Shown: piece by piece, positions 34,116 to 47,779 of the stretch
Layout: every line of letters begins with the position of its first letter
Numbering within the stretch: position 1 is the first letter of the stretch
Origin: Pachyseris speciosa
Taxonomy: Eukaryota; Cnidaria; Anthozoa; Scleractinia; Pachyseridae
DNA: 64,000 nt
Assembly (NCBI GenBank): GCA_016490735.1
Contig: JAEMWC010000556.1
Span: 269,501-333,500 of the forward strand
Reading direction: 5' to 3'
Made by a program: the position numbers and the translations under genes
Notes under the pieces: model-generated
The model's database searches: none
What the model saw: only the letters and a program-made list of their open reading frames with translations
What the model was told of the DNA's origin: nothing

Positions 34116-37100
34116 ATCATTTTGTTTCAAATCGAAATGGGGAAATTTTCTCGTTTTGAACTTCAGTTTTTGAAATCAAAAGGGGCAACGGAGAAGTCGA
34201 AGACCCACTTCCATTATCTCCTAACTTCCAACAAAAGCATTCACGTATAAGAGGAGACAATTTTTTTCAGACTCAAAGGCAACAAAGGCGTTTCCTTCCG
34301 TATCTATGATTTGTTCACGGGCGTTGTTTCTCATGTTCAAATATCGGCCTTTCTGAAATTTCGCGAAAAAATGATATTTCAGTTAAACACAACTTATATA
34401 CTTAAAATAGAACTAAGGAAACGTTACTAGCGAAGCTCGCGTGATAGACAACAGCTATTGTCTCCTCTCACTACTGTTTAACGCCAAGCGATTACTTAGA
34501 GAGTAGTGCAGGCCGATCAGTACGAGCTTTGCACCAATCAAAACCATGCCTTAAAGATCTCATGGGTCGGAAGATCACCAGGCCTCATTTAGGCGGCTTT
34601 CGTGGGGTCAACTATTGCAATTTTAGTCTAGTTTGTGGTTCTACGTCAGTAAGATTTGAATTAAATTGATAAGTGTTAAACTCGCCATTTCGACGATTAG
34701 GTAACACATAGAAGGTAAAATCGCTTAACGGGATTCTGTGGAATCTCCTTCGTAAGTGCAAATTGTTTTCAAGTGTACATGTCAGCGTTTTACGCTAAGA
34801 ATTGACCAAGTTGAAGATCAAAGTAAAGAGAGACGGTGCTTCAACAAATACCTTCCCTCAAAGAATAAAACAATGCACAAAGAAAAAGACAATATTACAC
34901 GTCTTCCGTTTAAGATCTTTGAAGCAGAATAAAGCAGAAGATATATGTCAAATTTTTCTTTTTCAATTAATATTTCTAGTTTTTGTGCAGGATATTATTG
35001 GTAGTATCATTTTGACTCGAGGTTATACACGAATGAAGAGGATTAAATCTAATGAAAATCGTTGGCGGAGTTCCCCTCTTTCATTACTGCGGTATTCAAA
35101 AATAACTGCTTGAAATCAAACTCAACAAAGTGCTGAAAGGGACCCCTTATATCCCCCCGTGTCACTCGAATGTTGGCCGAAGAGAAAACGGTATAAAGGT
35201 CGCAAGCCGTTCGCACAGTCGGTAAACTCCTATTTCTGTACCATAAAGCATTTAGGAATATTACGAGGTACTACTAGTAACTCCAGCAACATCCTTTTAG
35301 CTTATCTCAATGAATACTGACACGTGGTTAGAGAGGGGTAAACTATTTTTGTGTAATGAAACACACGAGCTGTAAAAACCATGCAGCCGAGCGTAGAAAC
35401 GTCGGCCCTCCCCTTATAATTTGAACAATAACTTTCAAATAATTTCAAATGAAGCCAAATGATTAGTCTTCAGTTTTCTCAGTTTATGGATTTGGGATTG
35501 ATAGGAAAAAGTAGCGACAATTCAAAAACAGCGATATTTTGCGGTCAGTAGCGCAAGGCCTTCTAACTCTTTTCGCAACGAACTGAAGAGGACGTCAACA
35601 AATGAAATAAATCAGTTTTCTATGACAATTTTATGTAAAATTATGCAACAAATTGTGACTACGAAGAAAGCTAACCAGCAGTGAACTTCGTGAATCTATT
35701 ATTTTCTTTAAAATACCCAAGTGATGTTTGAGTGGGCACTTCCCATTCGTCTATTCTAGTCAACGTCGGAGGGACATAATTTTGTGGGATATTAACGTTC
35801 CGAAACTCAGAGGCAACATTCACGTAGATGAAGCCGTTTCAAATTTAAGTGGAATGAGAAATCTGAAGAGCTATGTTGTCAGAAATGGGTAAGCGATTTT
35901 TAATTACTATCCTTTTTGAATATTTTGCGATATTAACTCTAAGCGTAGATTGAAAAACGTTTAAACATGCTCAGAGGCGATAAAGGCCAGTAGGTAAAAT
36001 CAGCGTGGGAGTAAAATAATTGTTTTTAGTCACAACTGCACATGAAATGTTGATTTCTGTGGAATGACACTAAATATATTAAAACGTCATTTAAAAGCAA
36101 TTTTTGGAAGAGAAGTGATTTCTACTTTTCCTTCCTACGCCATGAATTAATCAATAGGAGACAAGCGTCTGTTTTGCGATTTGTCAAAAATAGGCCTCAA
36201 TTTCAAATTTTAATAGGGAAGTCAAATAAAGTAACAAAAAGAAATGGAACCACCGGCTTCATAAAAGTTTCCTGCACAATTGTTAATACATCTTCTCGAC
36301 GTGAAATGGCAAAACTGTGTCATTGAATATTCAGTCTCAAAGGTCCCGACTTCTAGATGCCTTATTAAAAAATTCTTTTCTTTCGACCGGCTTAATATTG
36401 TGTGGTTTAGGAACTAAAAGAATTCATCGAAGAATCGCTTCCCCTTTCCCGCCTCCCACTGCTTTTCCATGAGCTTCTTTAGTTTCTATATCGACCGGCT
36501 ATAGATCTGAAACTTCCCTTGAAGCCCCGCGATTGTTAAGTGAATTTTTCTGATCTTAGTTACATGTCTAGCCTTATAGTAATGGTAGGACCCCTGATGA
36601 GAAAGTGTCCTCAGTTCTAGACGAGTGGCGCTCTCTTTCTTTGCTATGAAAATGGAAGGAAAATAAATCAAGAATTTCTTTGATACCTTGTTACCAAAAA
36701 AGTTTGCGTTTGAACAAAAGGAAAGAGCTAACAGCACAAAAAATAAGGTTTTTGCTTACTCCGGATGAAAATTCAGCCCACTGATTGGAAACAGCAGAGT
36801 TCGACAAAATCTGGACGAGGCTTTAATTTGTAGTTGAAAAGAATTTTGTTACCAAATGAAGACAAATGAAAGCTTTTAAATGATATTTCAGCATCCCTCG
36901 ATAACCAATTCGTCGGGTAACAAAGATAACTCTCTCTCTCGCAGCGAAACGCCGCATGCAAAGAGACGCACTGGCGGAGCCACCTGCTACGAGCATCATC
37001 TATAGAACGTAGAAAGCTGCGAAAATTGAGCATTCCCGTTAAGCAAATCGTAGTGTTCACTCCGTGAGTTAGAGCGGGCTAGTCGCACGTAGCCTCCAAA

Positions 37101-37906
37101 TTTGAACCAGTTCATCCCAATTAAAAGGCTTAAGCACCTCGATTCTCTCCACCCAACATCGGGTCAGTTGCGATTTATCGTCGATTGGTAGAGCACGTTC
37201 TGCGAGGTAAAGAAAGCGCAGCACCTGACGAAAGACAGAGCCGTGAAATGATTGCGACTAAATGCTGCTGGGAACCACCTTGGCGAGTAAGTTTTGGTCA
37301 TGTTTATGATGAGACAAAATGTTTCCTCTCAAAAAAACTGGTTTTTGAATCTTCCTCGATTTGGGAAAAACTTCGAACGCAAATATTCGCCAAGGAGTTT
37401 AAATAAAACTGCTGAGGTTAATGCTGTTTAAATTATTATTCACTAAAACTTGACTTTGAAACTTCTACGAATTTGCAAATATAAGCCAATCAAACAATGT
37501 ATTTAATCACGATGCATCGATTACTTTGTGTATGTGGCTGTTATTTACAAAGTACTTTTCATTGTCTTTAACGCACATTTTCATTCATAACTTGAGTTCA
37601 AAAAAGTTATGTATCATCTAACATGAGATGCTTTTACTTGTGAGTTATTTGCAATAAACTTTGTTTATTTTTTGTAATTTAACCTTTTGGTATTGTGCGA
37701 GATTTTCTTTTAAATGAAAATGACAACAAAAAGAAAGACTGAGAATTCTATCTTCACTGTGAACTCTTGATGAGGGTCTTGTAAACAAACCATCATAGCA
37801 GAATACTAAATAAAGACTATTTTAAAAAATGCTACTCTGGAATTACGCTTGAAAATCGCCTAACAATGCAATCCACTTTCCCTCCACGTAATCCTCTTAC
37901 AGTTGG
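34116..37906. other. spacer between the zic genes, part 3
   Basis: No supported gene or repeat. The frame 34802-35113 (103 codons, plus) is Lys/Arg-rich and AT-driven with no domain. Unassigned sequence that could contain distal enhancers for either zic gene. Confidence 0.45.

Positions 37907-37946
<40 letters not shown>
37907..37946 (+). repeat. 40-nt uninterrupted A tract
   Basis: Forty consecutive A, immediately after TTACAGTTGG and before CACTTGCC. No AATAAA lies close upstream. It may be a retroposed poly(A) tail whose body is not recognisable, or simple expansion. The length is likely to vary among individuals and to suffer sequencing error. Confidence 0.8.
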
Positions 37947-37947
<1 letters not shown>

Positions 37948-40900
37948 ACTTGCCTCCGTTTTATTTTGGTAACTAAATGCTGGCTTTTAATATGTGCTGA
38001 CCTCAATTTTCTTTGTTTCTTCCTAGCTCCGGCATGGACTTCATTGAACAAGTCGAGAGCGACTCTGACAGCTATAGCAACCACAATGCAGTCCTCGAAA
38101 TGTGATGCTCTGTACGCGGCGAAAGAATCGTTTTAAACCCACATAATAAGAAGTAGAATTAGCCAGAGACGTAAATGTTTTTGGTTACACGCACTGAGGG
38201 AAAACGAAATTTCAAACTTCTCCACCTCAAACGCTGTTACTGCTGTCTGCTTGCTTTATTTTCAATTATAGATATACAACAACGAAAATACACCAATCAC
38301 CTCCTTTATTTATATAGAGTACAAATCTTGCAAGTAAAAGCGGAAAAGGAACTGAGGTTTTCAGTAGACGCCTGCCTTCAACAAGGCGACAGCACCACGA
38401 CAGTTATTCTCAAGCAAACTGAACCGACACAGTGTGATTCCCAAATGAAGAATGATCCTCGCAACACAGCGGATTCCCGCAGTCTGCAATTACTGCAGTT
38501 TTCTGGTCCATCGAATGGGACTGTTTGTAGAACTAGGCGAGAGTTTATGAGAGCGTTTAGTAATGATGCCGACTCCAGAATTAGAGTTCCTCATACGTTG
38601 AAAACGAAGAATGACTATAACCTTGCATGGGATTAGACTTAAATCGCAATAAATTTTACGTAATAGTAACCAATTCGACGGTTCAGCAAAGGCAGCATAC
38701 ACTACGGATAGCAAACTTTATGGATAACGTTGACACCAAGTGACTTTCATTTTTAGATCTCAGATTAACAGGCTGTTAATTACGAAAGCTCTGACGATCA
38801 GTTCACTTTTTTACGGGTCATAGCTTGAAAATTAAGAAATTTGTTCACAGATTAGAGTAAGGTTTTTAATCCGGCAATCTTGTGGAAGCCTGAGTGCTAA
38901 CTTCATTTTGCGAGGCTCAATCATTCGATTTCGCGGGTTTCTAATTTACGTGTATTTTAAGAGCGTCTTTCCAATACAGTCGTTGTAACTCACGAAAAAC
39001 AAAAACCAAAAAAAAAACATCGGATATAAACGTGGAGGGAAAGAAAATTATTGTCAAGTTACGAGTATTTCAGAAGGTCTCTTTAGATTCAAATTCTTAA
39101 ACAATTCACATTGCTTATCAACACCACTACTAACAGTGTAAATTAGAATCGAATGTGAATACTAATCAATGGAAAAAGCTCGAAACAGATTGCTTCAAAA
39201 GAACAGCGACAGGGATAGCGAGGAACTGAACATAAAAAGACAGTTATCAAGCTACCAATAGTTTGAAGCCCATGTTGTCCAGACAGTAACTCAATAGCAA
39301 TTTATACAGCTTCCTTAAAAATACGGATAACTGCCGTCCTTTTTTGATAAAATTGTTTTTCAGTAAAGGATAACGCATAGGGGAAAAACCTATATCAATT
39401 TGCATAAATGTGTGTTTAATTTGTTGTGAGACTTTCAAAATGATGAAGGGTAAGTCTGAATTATCTTCGCATGTCTCCGTCGCTTATCATGTTTTGGTTC
39501 GAATCTGCGAGCCAAATTCACCACACTCTCTCACAATGATTTGGCAGGGTTTGATACATTTTTCACACTCTTGGTGGATTAAAGAACTTCCAGTGTTATC
39601 GTTGAGAAGATATGCAAAAACACATCGGTGTTGCCTTGCGGCGTGAACAGATGGGAGCGCAGATGCACGAATAGATCAGCTACTATCATGTTATCAAGTG
39701 CGGGTAATGAAACATTTGCTAGGTCTCAACGCATTCAACTTAAAAACTCGACAGCTCCTTATCTCGATAAGAATTCGAATAAGATACAAGGCACACCAAA
39801 TGAACTACAGATGTATGTATATTATCACGCAACCGCTTACTTTTTAAGATACACACAACTGCAACTGATGTTCAAACGCAATTGCAGACGAATGTTGTCT
39901 TCCCAGACATCTCGAGCAATACTTTTCTCGGCACTTCGAAGTGAAAATTACCTGACTCTCATGGTCAATAATTGCCTTGTTGTCTGTTCGCAAGGCTGTC
40001 AAATTATCCCAGGAATGACTAGATTGGTTTTAAGGGAAAAGATTCTATTCGTCGTGGCGTTTTTCTGCACTTAATACACATGTAAATATTTTGGAAACCG
40101 TTCGCTGTTGACTCTCGCAGAAAAAAAGGCATTATTGTTCTTACTTATTTCTTCAAAAAGGCAGCAGTTGTCTCTTGTTACGTGACTTATTTGCATTTGT
40201 CTGTTATATTTGCTTCAGTGTAAACGGATTAAAAACAAAACTCTTACAGCCTTTCAAGTAGTTATCGAAGACAAAAGTTGGTCAAGCGTTGAGGCCAGTC
40301 ATGTTAACAAAGGCTATCAATCTACAAGAAAATGGCTGAATGCTCGCTCATTGTCTGGCAGGCTAAAGCAGTCTATGAGCGTCAAAAGAGGTGACAATCA
40401 AATGGAACTTTTATCAGGCTTGCTTATTATCAATATAAAGAAGAGGAGGTGGGATCCATACAGCGTGTTTCTCGGGGTCATTGTGTTTTCAGTGAGCAAT
40501 CTTTAAGGATGTGAGAGTGCAAAAGAATGAGATAAAATATTGTTGGGGCTATTTTCGGCAAAAAGAACTGAATCGGACGGCAAATTAGTATCATGCACCG
40601 ATAAGGACAGCTTGTGAACAAAATGACTCCGAGTCCAGTTGTTCGACATTTCGGCCTGCAGCAAAGAAGAACGTGAATAAATAGGAAAATAAGAAAGCTT
40701 TCTAAAACGTTTCAAAATAAGGTAAAATAAAACAAGAAGAACATACACAAGATTTTGGTTGGAACATAATGAAATAGGAATATAATGTTTTGTTTGTCAC
40801 AATTACGTTCACAACTCGCAAAACTGATCAGCCGCTTAATGTCGAAACAGAGAAACAAAATATGCATTTTTTGCGTTCAGAAATCAGGCCAGCTAGGATT

Positions 40901-43900
40901 TTTCAGTGGAAGGGAAATAGCAGCTTGAAACTTTATAAATTAAATATATTTTTCAAAGAATCAAAAAGAAAATTTTTAGAGCTTTAACAAAAGGAAGCCA
41001 AATAAAGCAGGGGTACTGCAGGGAAATAATTTCTAAGTCTTTAGACCTTGGGGGGAAATACAAAAAGTTCAACAATGTCTATTGCAAGGTTACATGATTT
41101 GCTTGTGCCGCAGTCGACTCGTTTTAATAAAAATAACCAACATACACGTCTGGCCGTGGGCTGTCAGTTTAAACATCCACAATGACTGATCATACTTTTT
41201 TGTTATCCTATAGACGACAAATTTTAAGCTGGAATATTTTGTTTTAGCCTTTTACACAAAAACAAACAAAAAAGATGTCGTTATTCGATGCGTTTTCTTC
41301 TCTTCCAAGGACAAAACTTTGTCGTTTCTCAATTTGCATTTATCGAAGCAAGAAGCGGTAAATTTTATCAAGTGGTCTCGATAATTGTCCTTGCAATAAA
41401 TATGCTCGGCTACCTATCAATAGCTTATTTGTTCTCTCTAGCAATTAAGTCAATGTTATCGGTACGCCTGTTCTTATTTGACTTATTTTCTTCGCCTGAG
41501 TGTGTATGAAAATTGCCTGCTCGTTTAAATGAACATCTCCCTCTGGACTTGAGCCAGTTACTTAAACGAAAATTAGAGTGATCCGTGACGAAGATCGATT
41601 AGTGCAGATGTAAAAGGGCCTTTTATGAAGCGAAAATAGGATGGAAATTTTCCCGGTTGTCACCTTTCAGAAGGCGCCTGCATCGATGGAGTCGCTCGAG
41701 GGCAAATCAACTGATCAGCAAATATGACAGTTAGTTTGGCGCCTAAAAACACTTCGCTTACAGGTGCCACCTCAATCGCCACAAAGGAGCAACTCATGCA
41801 AAACCGCGCTGAAAATACTGGCTAATTTGCCTTTGCGTTTGTATCCAAATTATCCTACTGTCTCGCATTTTTATCCCTTGGTAATGGCTTTATATTGGCC
41901 AAAGTGGACGGGCACAAATATTGGACTAAAGGAAATACTCGGAAGTAGGTAATTTATAACCAGTTTCCGGTTGTTTTTGTGACTGAATAATATGTTCTCC
42001 AGCGACAACTCGCGGGGGAATAATAACACGATCATTTTTATTTTCTGGAGTCATTGCGCGCCGCCGAACGCCTTTCCTGAGATTCTTTCTCGACAAAAGT
42101 TTGCCGCAAAAGTTCATATTTTTTTGCTAAATTTAGCTTCCAACAAAATAAAACGCAGACGAAAAGCCGAAAACTTAATTACACTCGCCTTGGAAAAGGT
42201 TGGGCTTGTTATAAGTTAGTTTTGAGAGTAATGAAAGCAGCTAGCTTGTAATCAAAACAGTGAGTTCAGAAATTAAAAACTATATGTTATGAATTTATGA
42301 AAACCTTGAGATGAAGTAGAAGTTGAAAAGATTATTGAGCAGAATTTGGAAAGCCCATTTGTCAAGTTGGAAACCTTGTAAGGGGTTTGTTTACGCGGCT
42401 AAACAGTCTGGAAAGAATTCGCTCATCTGACAGAGAAAACTGACCTCTAAAAAGCCCCTGCAGTGACAAATATCAAAACCAAGATTTCTAACATATTTAA
42501 TGCTAGAATTCAGTGTGGGAATTGGTGTACTTTTAGACAAAAGATAAAATATGCAGGAAAAATTCTGTCTAAGACGTGTCGCTACCATCTTATTTTTCAT
42601 TCATGCACAAGGTGGTAAAGGATTGAAGCATTTAACGAAAATGAAGAAAGAATTACGCTTCAAGATTGCCGAAATTTAGACTTGAACTTTGCATGAGGCC
42701 GCAGTGGGGACAAAGAGTGGCCACGAAGGGATTTGTTTCAGCGCTCTACGCACCCTTAGAAAAACGTTCGTTAACAAGAGTTTTATCAGCAGAAACTCCC
42801 CTCCTACTCGACCGCAAAGTTCATTAACCATCTTTCGCGTGAAGCGACCCGTTGTGAGGGAAACAAAGAGAGAAGCGGTCCCGAACAGAGCTTACTAGTA
42901 GGAATACATGCATATTTAGTTGGAGATGAACACTCTAGCTCTGATAATTCCTGGCGGATGCCTTTTGGAACAATAACTCGTATCCCACATGCGGGCTTAG
43001 CAATATTTACCAGCAAGGCAAGAGGTTCTAATTTAACTTAGCCGCATCTTAAACATTGGATTTAATTTTAAGTTCATAAAACCAACTCTACGCAAAGATA
43101 CTTTTTGCTTATCTCGCAAGTTTGTGAACTTTTATTACGAAATCCCTTAAATGATATAGTCTTTGTAGACTTTTTGGTCTTCTTGAGTTGTTCTTTCAAA
43201 CGTTAAGCACAGAGAAGGTTTATATGAATATGTCTTATGAAATGACGGATTGCTTTTTTCATTCACTGAAGACTTTACTTTTACCAGTGTTGTTTAAACT
43301 TGACATACTATTGAACAGCGGTGGGCAAAATGTAAATTTGTATTAAAACTGTTGCTAACAATAAAGTTAACTCATAAAAGACTAAATAAAAGAAGACAAG
43401 AGTTTCTTGGTCGGTGCTTAGTAAAAAATACACCAGTATACTTGGTGAACTTACGGCCACTGAAAAAATAACAAAGGAAATTCGCGATCTTTTGCCTTGG
43501 CCTTTTCATTTGAAAGATCCCATGTCGTCTGTGAGTAATTTTATTTCTGAGAATGGCTTTTAAAGTGAAAGGAAATTAAATATGTTAGACAAAGTGTTCT
43601 ACCAAGAAGTTTTATAATTGCAATGTTTGGGATGATTCCTCCAACGGCGACTACGGCTAATAAGGTTTCTTAGCTGCGGGCTGGCATGCTGGCGTGAATA
43701 TGTAAACATCGCAAGATGAATCATTTTAGTTACTAGAAAATAACGAGTTCACAAGATAGTATAGATGAGAAAGGCCGAGCAGACTTTTATTCAAACAGGC
43801 CTAAAAATTGCTCTCGAATTTAACTCAGGGTGTCGTTTTAAAACACGCTACGGAAAGGGAGGTTTGATTCCTTTCCGTACACTTTTTACTCGGTTGGAAA

Positions 43901-45662
43901 GAAATTTAATGAAATGATTTCACAAGATTTCTGTGGTCAATTTTATACAAGGAGTTCGCTTCCTTGTGAGGTCTACGTGAGCTCGGTTTTTAATTTCTTA
44001 TTTCACGCTTGTTACAAAGCGATTAAAGAAACTTTACCACAGTGAAGTTTATTAAAAAACTTTCAACTTCTCAGGTGGAGAGCGGTGAAACCGGATACAT
44101 ATCTGAGAAACTTTGGGCTCAAAAAAGATGTAAAAATATTATGGAAACGACGAAGTCTTTTCCCTTTTTTTGAGTAAGATAATTTAGCCTTTGTTTAGCG
44201 ATGAGAAGACCCTTCGAGACAAATTTGCGAAATTTTCATTTTCAGCACCAATCACATTTTCGACGCGAGAAGAACAATTATCCGTTGGATTTATTTCATA
44301 GAAGTCAGGGATATAATTGAGACAGCTGAGTAATATTGGGTGGTGTAAACAAGGGCAGGTGGAGACATCCGCTCGCTTCAGAAAAACGAGAAGTAAAACT
44401 GCACAAGATAAAACTTTTTTTAATATACAAGTGTAAAACGCGTTTGAAATATCGCAAGAATATCGAACTGAACTGAGATAAATAACTCAGCCAGACTGGA
44501 CAGCATGCTCTAAGTCGCATATTTCACACACAAACGCTCCCGGGCCTGTTATGTTGTTCTTTTACTGAATATGATTGATATGACCACAATTAATGGCCAA
44601 GGGAAAAAATGAAATATCTCCTGATCAAGCAAGGTTACCTGTTCAGTGAACTATGTTTACAAAGAAAATGATGTGGTATATTACAACCGAGTTATTATGT
44701 CGCAGTGAAATAGCCTCCACCATAAACCTGTTTTATTTGTTTATCTATGCGCAAATCAATCTTTAGAAGCGCCAGCCAAGGCTTACTAAAATTTACCCAT
44801 TCTCATAATAGCGTTTCCTTTTCCTTGTCAATTCTCCCTGCCTGCACATTCACCCAGGAATAGTGTCAGATAGTGAACAGGCACTTAAAATTCAATAACC
44901 CGCGATAGTAATTGCCTTGGTCATGGCGGGAAAGAGTAGAAATTGTCTTTTTTTTTTTTTCGTTGGAAGTGTGCAGCTTGCCTGCGTGCACGGCTAGCCT
45001 TCAAAAACCACGGAAATTAGGCAGACAGAGCGAGTCAATACATTCAATTACAGAAGCTTGGGGAAGGGTAGCGCCCCTTGCAGAGCACCTATTTATACAA
45101 GCTATTTCATCTTCTTCGCGCAATGAATAAACACTCTTATGGCACCGCAGTTCAAACTGCACTGAACAATGGCCTGCCGTGTATGAATTATGCTTAGCAG
45201 TGGTAGTCACTTCAGCGCCGGTGTTAATTAAAACCAACCAAAATGAAATTCGGTGTTCTACCATTTTCTGAGGCTGGCCCTTGTTTAATAGCCGGCGATT
45301 GGGACCACTTAACATCTTTATTGATTCATTATTCCGAGCACGAAAGCCTAAGAGATAACATCTGACATTTTCTTCCAGGTCCACTTTTTTGGTTTTGTTC
45401 AGTAGTGGTTACTTGCTTCCGCAGCTGAAGTAAAGAAAGGAAGAAAAATATCGTCAGGCATTAATCGCAAATCGTGTTCCGTCCCCACGACCTACTTCAG
45501 CACTCTAAGGACAATTGAATGATAAATAGGCGAAAACCGTACGTCGCTTGCAAACCAAAGCCAAACTGTGGCGACTCCTGGCGATTCTTGTCAATACCAT
45601 TGTGTCTCTCGGGGTGTTAATAAATTTATCGCGTCAAACACTGCAGATAAAGCGTGAAAGTG
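37947..45662. other. spacer between the zic genes, part 4
   Basis: No recognised gene or repeat family in about 7.7 kb. The longest open frames, 38175-38636 (153 codons) and 39628-40074 (148 codons), show no domain, signal or repeat that I can identify, and their composition is that of the surrounding DNA. The minus-strand frame 45001-45384 is likewise unsupported. The final kilobases before zic gene 2 are the likeliest proximal regulatory DNA. Confidence 0.45.
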
Positions 45663-46363
45663 TTTATGTGATAAGCGATTAAGTACATGCGAATCCCGTT
45701 ATGTCAGCTCGTAACAGCGTCAGGTTCGACGGTTTTAGGAGCGCTTTCGGTCTTATTTGAGTGGGCCTTTCTTCCAAGAGGCTCATCCGTAACAACGATG
45801 AGTGACATCGCTTCAAGGTGTTTATTCTTTCCCGCTGTGCTTTTCAAATTGTGTCCCTCCCTATACGTCTATCACCGCAACCTCACCTGCAACGTAGCTG
45901 TTACCGAACGACAACATGTATTCCCGATGCTTTTGAAAAATATCAGGGCGAACAGACCTTAAATTACGATAGATAACACGCGACCCGCTTCCGATGAAGT
46001 GTTCTTAATCTTGATTGTGATCGCGCGCTGAAAACTGGCGAAATAGTTCGAGCTCGGTATTAGTCAATAAGAATAGGAATGCCAAATATAGTGTTGTTTT
46101 CAGAAGCTATCAAACAATTAAGAACATAACCACAGCTCTGCGGGAGACGACTAATCATAATATTCACCGGGATCACTTTACTGCTCATGCGTGCTTTCTT
46201 AGCAGGACAATTGTTAGTCGAGTCTCACGCTGGGTTTTAACGGTGTAACATATGCTCCTACACTCAAAACTTTCGCGTAGTCTCTCTGTAATAATAGTTT
46301 GAATCGCCATTATTTACACTTGTCTAGAGCTGATCCATATTCAAAACCCGAGGAAGCCTTAAA
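45663..46363 (+). promoter_or_regulatory. upstream flank and 5' UTR of zic gene 2
   Basis: Sequence directly 5' of the second zic start codon. A TGA in frame with the coding region at 46331-46333 precedes the ATG at 46364 with no intervening in-frame ATG, fixing the start if there is no upstream exon. CTTAAAATGGATGGC has G at +4 and A at -3, a favourable initiation context. No TATA box or initiator is placed with confidence. Confidence 0.45.
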
Positions 46364-47779
46364 ATGGATGGCGGTTTTGCTAAGCGGTATTCATTGCAGT
46401 CGTTCGAGGGTGCAACTCTAAGGTCTTCCTCCGTGAGCAACTTGCCAACCTCTTCGATCGCGGGATTCAACGAACACAAGAAGGACTCTCCACTAGGAAT
46501 GAATCATTTGTTAGACTCGGGTAGCCATCTTTCGTCGATCAGATTTGCTGCAGCGCACAGGGCACAAGCAGAAGCTGTCGCTTTCGAACAAAAACCGCCC
46601 GGGATGTCCTCGCAGCAGACTCTGTACCATTCGTTTCCTGCGTATCGTCATGTTTCTTCTCAAGGCTTTCCGCCTCACGAGTTTATCCATCACCAGGACT
46701 CGCACTTAGGATCTGCCAACATATCGAGTTCTCACTCACTGGCTCTTCACGACCCCATCGCTTCCAGCACGCCCAATTACTCACATAGGCACAACATGTT
46801 CACTTCGCCACCAACCGCTGCAATTCACGGAAACAACATAAACTACCATCACGCAGTGACACATAAAGGCTTGGATGTCACGAGCAATCCGCATATACAC
46901 TACGGAGCTCTTACACCAGGGCACGAGGCGACTTCAGCGCACCATGGAATGCCACAGGTTCTTAATAATCAGCTCAGATATCGTGGAGACTTTTACTCGC
47001 GAACCGATCGCTTTACACAAGGTGGTCTGGGAAACCCTTTCTTGGATCATGGCCCGCCTGGCTATGGAGGGCCAGCCGGACCGGGAATGTATCACCTTCC
47101 TTTGATGAAACAGCCCACAAACCAAATAATGACCTGCCTTTGGATAGACCAGAACCCAGTGCAGGGGAAACGGAAGCCTTGTGGTAAGCAGTTCACGATG
47201 ATGCCCGATCTAGTGTCGCATATTTCGGACGAGCATGTGAGCATCAACGACTCTAACCTCCATGTCTGCTACTGGCAAGAATGCGGGAGGAGCGGCCAGC
47301 CTTTCAAGGCCAAATACAAGCTGGTAAACCACATTCGAGTCCACACTGGGGAAAAACCTTTTCCGTGCCCTTTTCCAGGGTGCGGAAAACTGTTTGCTAG
47401 GTCTGAAAACTTGAAGATTCACAAACGAACTCACACCGGGGAGAAGCCGTTCGAATGCGAGTTCCCCGGCTGCGATCGCCGCTTCGCCAACTCGAGCGAC
47501 AGGAAAAAGCATTCGCACGTGCATACCTCAGATAAACCGTACATCTGCAAAATCGAAGGCTGCAACAAAAGTTACACACACCCCAGCTCACTGCGAAAAC
47601 ATATGAAACTTCACGAGACTGGTGGACTTAGGCCTCTGTCACCACCTATTTCTCAAACTAACGGACAGCGGGATAGTATTAGTTCAGACAGGGAAAGTCC
47701 TATAAAACCTTCCGCAAGGTCGCCTTCGCCTAGAGCTCGACAGAACAGTGAGAACAACACCGAATGGTACTCGTGCTAG
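46364..47779 (+). CDS. zic: Zic-family zinc-finger transcription factor (zic gene 2)
   Basis: The second Zic/Odd-paired paralog, 471 aa, nuclear. Five C2H2 fingers start at Cys258, Cys302, Cys335, Cys365 and Cys395 and end at His417. Finger 1 has a wide cysteine pair (C258-X14-C273), three residues longer than in zic gene 1. CLW and CYW give the tandem CWCH2 signature of fingers 1 and 2. Fingers 3-5 are nearly identical to zic gene 1 (shared [19 protein letters not shown] and [17 protein letters not shown]). The long N-terminal region is His/Ser-rich; [11 protein letters not shown] (about 207-217) may correspond to the conserved N-terminal box of bilaterian Zic proteins and parallels YYPRDDKF in the paralog. 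HRHNMF also has a counterpart, RQHNMF. The C terminus is Ser/Pro/Arg-rich and ends in TEWYSC, close to the EWY ending of other Zic proteins. No intron interrupts the reading frame. Same strand as gene 1, 34.9 kb downstream. Confidence 0.97.
   Translation: MDGGFAKRYSLQSFEGATLRSSSVSNLPTSSIAGFNEHKKDSPLGMNHLLDSGSHLSSIRFAAAHRAQAEAVAFEQKPPGMSSQQTLYHSFPAYRHVSSQGFPPHEFIHHQDSHLGSANISSSHSLALHDPIASSTPNYSHRHNMFTSPPTAAIHGNNINYHHAVTHKGLDVTSNPHIHYGALTPGHEATSAHHGMPQVLNNQLRYRGDFYSRTDRFTQGGLGNPFLDHGPPGYGGPAGPGMYHLPLMKQPTNQIMTCLWIDQNPVQGKRKPCGKQFTMMPDLVSHISDEHVSINDSNLHVCYWQECGRSGQPFKAKYKLVNHIRVHTGEKPFPCPFPGCGKLFARSENLKIHKRTHTGEKPFECEFPGCDRRFANSSDRKKHSHVHTSDKPYICKIEGCNKSYTHPSSLRKHMKLHETGGLRPLSPPISQTNGQRDSISSDRESPIKPSARSPSPRARQNSENNTEWYSC

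Noticed and set aside
36591..36610. CTGATGAGAAAGTG as a ribozyme core
   Set aside because: GAAA follows the CTGATGA directly with no stem II, so the fold is impossible.
38175..38636. 153-codon open frame
   Set aside because: No recognisable motif; mixed composition and no conserved neighbour. Not called without transcript evidence.
39628..40074. 148-codon open frame
   Set aside because: No domain, repeat, or initiation context stands out and composition matches the spacer. It might be an exon, but nothing supports it.
45001..45384. 127-codon minus-strand frame near zic gene 2
   Set aside because: No domain and no splice or promoter signals; likely chance.
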